IMG/VR virus record: IMGVR_UViG_3300036719_003345
Coordinates: 1-24,554 of that record
Origin: a virus
DNA: 24,554 nt
Reading direction: 5' to 3' (one strand)
A model generated the notes under the pieces. That model did not search any database and was not told the origin of the DNA. It saw nothing but the letters and a program-made list of their open reading frames with translations. The first letter of the stretch is position 1. Every line of letters begins with the position of its first letter. This document shows, piece after piece, positions 23,037-24,554 of this stretch. The position numbers were made by a program, and so were the translations under genes.

Positions 23037-23066
23037 ATCATAATTCCAGAAAAAATCAATTGACAA
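23037..23066 (-). promoter_or_regulatory. Possible sigma-70-type promoter before gp55
   Basis: On the minus strand TTGTCA (23061-23066) is followed after 18 nt by TATGAT (23037-23042), each near the host consensus for -35 and -10. The 105-nt gap between gp55 and the upstream gene is the largest in the window, so a promoter here is plausible. However, the start would fall near 23030, only about 5 nt before the gp55 ATG, leaving no leader. Weak. Confidence 0.3.
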
Positions 23067-23130
23067 AATTCGGGTTTCCCAGTAAGCTTCGCTGTGTAGG
23101 CGATCAACAAGGGAATTTATAACTAATTAG

Positions 23131-23850
23131 TTACTCTTTAGTATCTTCAGATATATCATCGATATACTTACGAGGATCATCAGGGAAGTCTTCCAAATTA
23201 ATTCCCTTTCTTTTCATCTTTTCTTTTTCTTTATCTGTGAGGAATTCCATTTCAGGAATCAAAAGATCTTCTTCCTCATCATCGCGTAAAGAACCAAACA
23301 TATCAAAATCTAAAAGACCGTTTTCGATCATATCCTGAAATACATCGGGAGGAATCGAAAAGAACATTCCTACATTTGTATTTGTATTCATAAAAGGAAA
23401 TGGCATTGAAGGTGGCTTTGCCAAAGGATTTTTTGGTTCAATTGTTTGAATATCACCTTCAATAATATCATTGAATAATGAATTTAACATATCCTGCAAT
23501 CCTTCTGGATTTTCCATTATATCTTTTGTTTTTTCTTCTGTTTGTTTGAGAGATTCTTTATATTTTTCTTCAGTCTTCAAAGACTTTTGATATAAAACAA
23601 CTGTACTCTCAGATGGCATTAAAACAGAAGCAACATGATCTCTTGGAAGATCAATATGCTCTTGATCTGTAAATTCAAGCCAGTTTCTCAGAAGTGTTAT
23701 TTCTCTAGTTACTCCAAAAGAATCTGGAGATATATGCGTCTTAATCACCATTGGTCTTAAGATGCTAATAGTAGAATCATTCTCCCCAGATAATAATCCG
23801 AGAACTTCTTCACCACTTCTCAGCTTAAACAATCTGCAAGTAGTTTCCAT
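23131..23850 (-). CDS. Conserved T4-like phage protein with Sm-like N-terminus
   Basis: This 239-aa protein begins METTCRLFKLRSGEEVLGLLSG, then STISILRPMVIKT, a strand pattern like the Sm/Hfq fold: 'l.sGe.v.G.l.......i.l..p..i'. Genes with this start lie between uvsW and gp55 in several marine T4-like phages and are usually labelled hypothetical. The middle is charged and helical (KTEEKYKESLKQTEEKTKD). A hydrophobic stretch PPSMPFPFMNTNTNVGMFF and an acidic tail (DDEEEDLLIPEMEF, KYIDDISEDTKE) follow. It may bind RNA, but no experiment-based function is known to me. Confidence 0.8.
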   Translation of the reverse strand: METTCRLFKLRSGEEVLGLLSGENDSTISILRPMVIKTHISPDSFGVTREITLLRNWLEFTDQEHIDLPRDHVASVLMPSESTVVLYQKSLKTEEKYKESLKQTEEKTKDIMENPEGLQDMLNSLFNDIIEGDIQTIEPKNPLAKPPSMPFPFMNTNTNVGMFFSIPPDVFQDMIENGLLDFDMFGSLRDDEEEDLLIPEMEFLTDKEKEKMKRKGINLEDFPDDPRKYIDDISEDTKE

Positions 23851-23855
23851 ATGAC

Positions 23856-23863
23856 TATTTATC
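23856..23863 (-). promoter_or_regulatory. Possible late-type box (GATAAATA)
   Basis: GATAAATA lies between the uvsW stop and the ATG of the Sm-like gene, ending 5 nt before that ATG and directly after a GAGGAG. It overlaps what would be the ribosome site leader. Its place resembles the box at 3911-3918, but the single-base mismatch and AT richness make it uncertain. Confidence 0.3.
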
Positions 23864-23866
23864 TCC

Positions 23867-24554
23867 TCAAAGATCTATCGGGACTAAATTAAAAGAAAAA
23901 GATTCGCTTTCGTAAATTTTTATTCGTTCAAGAAAATGATTGAATGCATGATTTCGATATTTCTTGTGTCTTAAATCATCAACCAAATCAAAAACCATTA
24001 CACGATCTTTTGTTTCTGACATTCTCAAACCACGACCAATAGACTGAAGAACACGCACAACAGACTTTGAAGGATGAAGAAATACAATGTTGTGAATGTT
24101 CTTGATACTTATGCCAGTACTGCAAGTTCCATAAGATGCAACGAGAATAGAATTTTCTGACTTATCCACAATTTTACGAATCTCTTCTCTATCTTCAGCA
24201 TCAGTCATTCCAGAAATAAAGTAACACTTTTTATCTGTGCAAGTTTTTTGTATTGATTCGAAGAAGGGAAGACCGTGCTTCTGAACTTGCGAGAATAGAA
24301 CTAAAGTATTTCCTTTGAGAGAAGCGCAAAGCTTTTCTGCAACTTTATTTCTTCTCTCATGTGATATAATGTAATCTATTTCTTCTTGATATGTTTTTCT
24401 TTTCATCGTATCGCATTCTTCTTTTGCGTACTTCAATTGAATGCAATTGATATCAAGATTAGAAAGCACTTTATTATCGATTAGATCTTTTGTGCTTGTA
24501 ACACGAATCGGTGGGCCAAATAGTCCTTCAAGAACTAGTTTATGTACCTGGATA
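23867..24554 (-). CDS. uvsW: UvsW DNA/RNA helicase, C-terminal part (5'-partial)
   Basis: The frame is open from the right edge, so this is the C-terminal 228 residues or so of a longer protein; a GTG at 24469 is internal, not the start. Residues before it (LEGLFGPPIRVTSTKDLID) match the inter-lobe region of UvsW. The second RecA lobe is clear: ILVASYGTCSTGISIKNIHN (motif V) and VLQSIGRGLRMSE (motif VI with Q..GR..R). T4 UvsW is a superfamily 2 helicase that unwinds R-loops and branched DNA, turning off origin replication late in infection and aiding recombination repair. It precedes the Sm-like gene. Confidence 0.93.
   Translation of the reverse strand, partial: IQVHKLVLEGLFGPPIRVTSTKDLIDNKVLSNLDINCIQLKYAKEECDTMKRKTYQEEIDYIISHERRNKVAEKLCASLKGNTLVLFSQVQKHGLPFFESIQKTCTDKKCYFISGMTDAEDREEIRKIVDKSENSILVASYGTCSTGISIKNIHNIVFLHPSKSVVRVLQSIGRGLRMSETKDRVMVFDLVDDLRHKKYRNHAFNHFLERIKIYESESFSFNLVPIDL

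Noticed and set aside
23032-23130. Possible tRNA or terminator in the gap before gp55
   Set aside because: No cloverleaf or strong GC hairpin with a T-run; only small inverted repeats such as GGGTTTCCC are seen.
24467-24469. GTG at 24469 as the start of a short 200-aa helicase fragment
   Set aside because: The frame continues open upstream to the window edge with residues that match the UvsW middle region, so the gene is only cut by the window.

Overview
This window is a 24.5 kb segment of a T4-like (contractile-tailed) double-stranded DNA phage. Every supported gene is on the minus strand, so transcription runs from the right edge to the left edge. The T4 assignment rests on a near-canonical gene order: uvsW (partial), an unnamed conserved gene, late sigma factor gp55, recombination nuclease gp47/gp46, sliding clamp gp45, clamp loader gp44/gp62 and the translational repressor RegA. 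Low GC, collagen-like fibre genes and a large sugar-gene island suggest a marine relative of the cyanophage/pelagiphage T4-like viruses. No photosynthesis or other host-specific marker is present, so the host cannot be named.

Layout in the direction of transcription. (1) 24554-16724 is the replication, recombination and late-transcription core. Two small extra genes, one of them with a fibre-like module, lie between gp46 and gp45. (2) 16724-3914 is a glycan island of 14 genes, starting immediately after regA. It holds a 98-aa unknown; an NodZ/O-fucosyltransferase-like enzyme; a GT25-like protein; a GT11 fucosyltransferase; two GT10 fucosyltransferase-like enzymes; a second GT25; an RfbH-like sugar 3-dehydratase with an iron-sulfur motif; a methyltransferase; a DxD galactosyltransferase-like enzyme; a DUF5672-like protein; an RmlB-like 4,6-dehydratase; a thiamine-diphosphate enzyme; a PanB-like hydroxymethyltransferase; and an NAD-dependent SDR. 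(3) 3906-1 starts with a perfect T4-type late promoter box. It holds a GT2-TPR glycosyltransferase, a small putative virion protein, a 41-aa gene, a collagen-like fibre protein, and the N-terminal part of a second fibre protein with a C1q/TNF-like domain.

The most interesting content is the right combination for branched-chain sugar chemistry. RfbH produces a 3-deoxy-4-keto sugar nucleotide, and ThDP enzymes of the YerE type add a two-carbon unit to such a ketone. Here both families sit with an RmlB-like dehydratase, an SDR that could reduce a ketone, and PanB, a C1 hydroxymethyl transferase not expected in a sugar cluster. The pathway reading is inference; the gene families are well supported by motifs. 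The genes are very densely packed, mostly with 1-8 nt overlaps or gaps of a few bases. No tRNA, CRISPR array or insertion sequence was seen, and no gene-free stretch exceeds about 105 bases.
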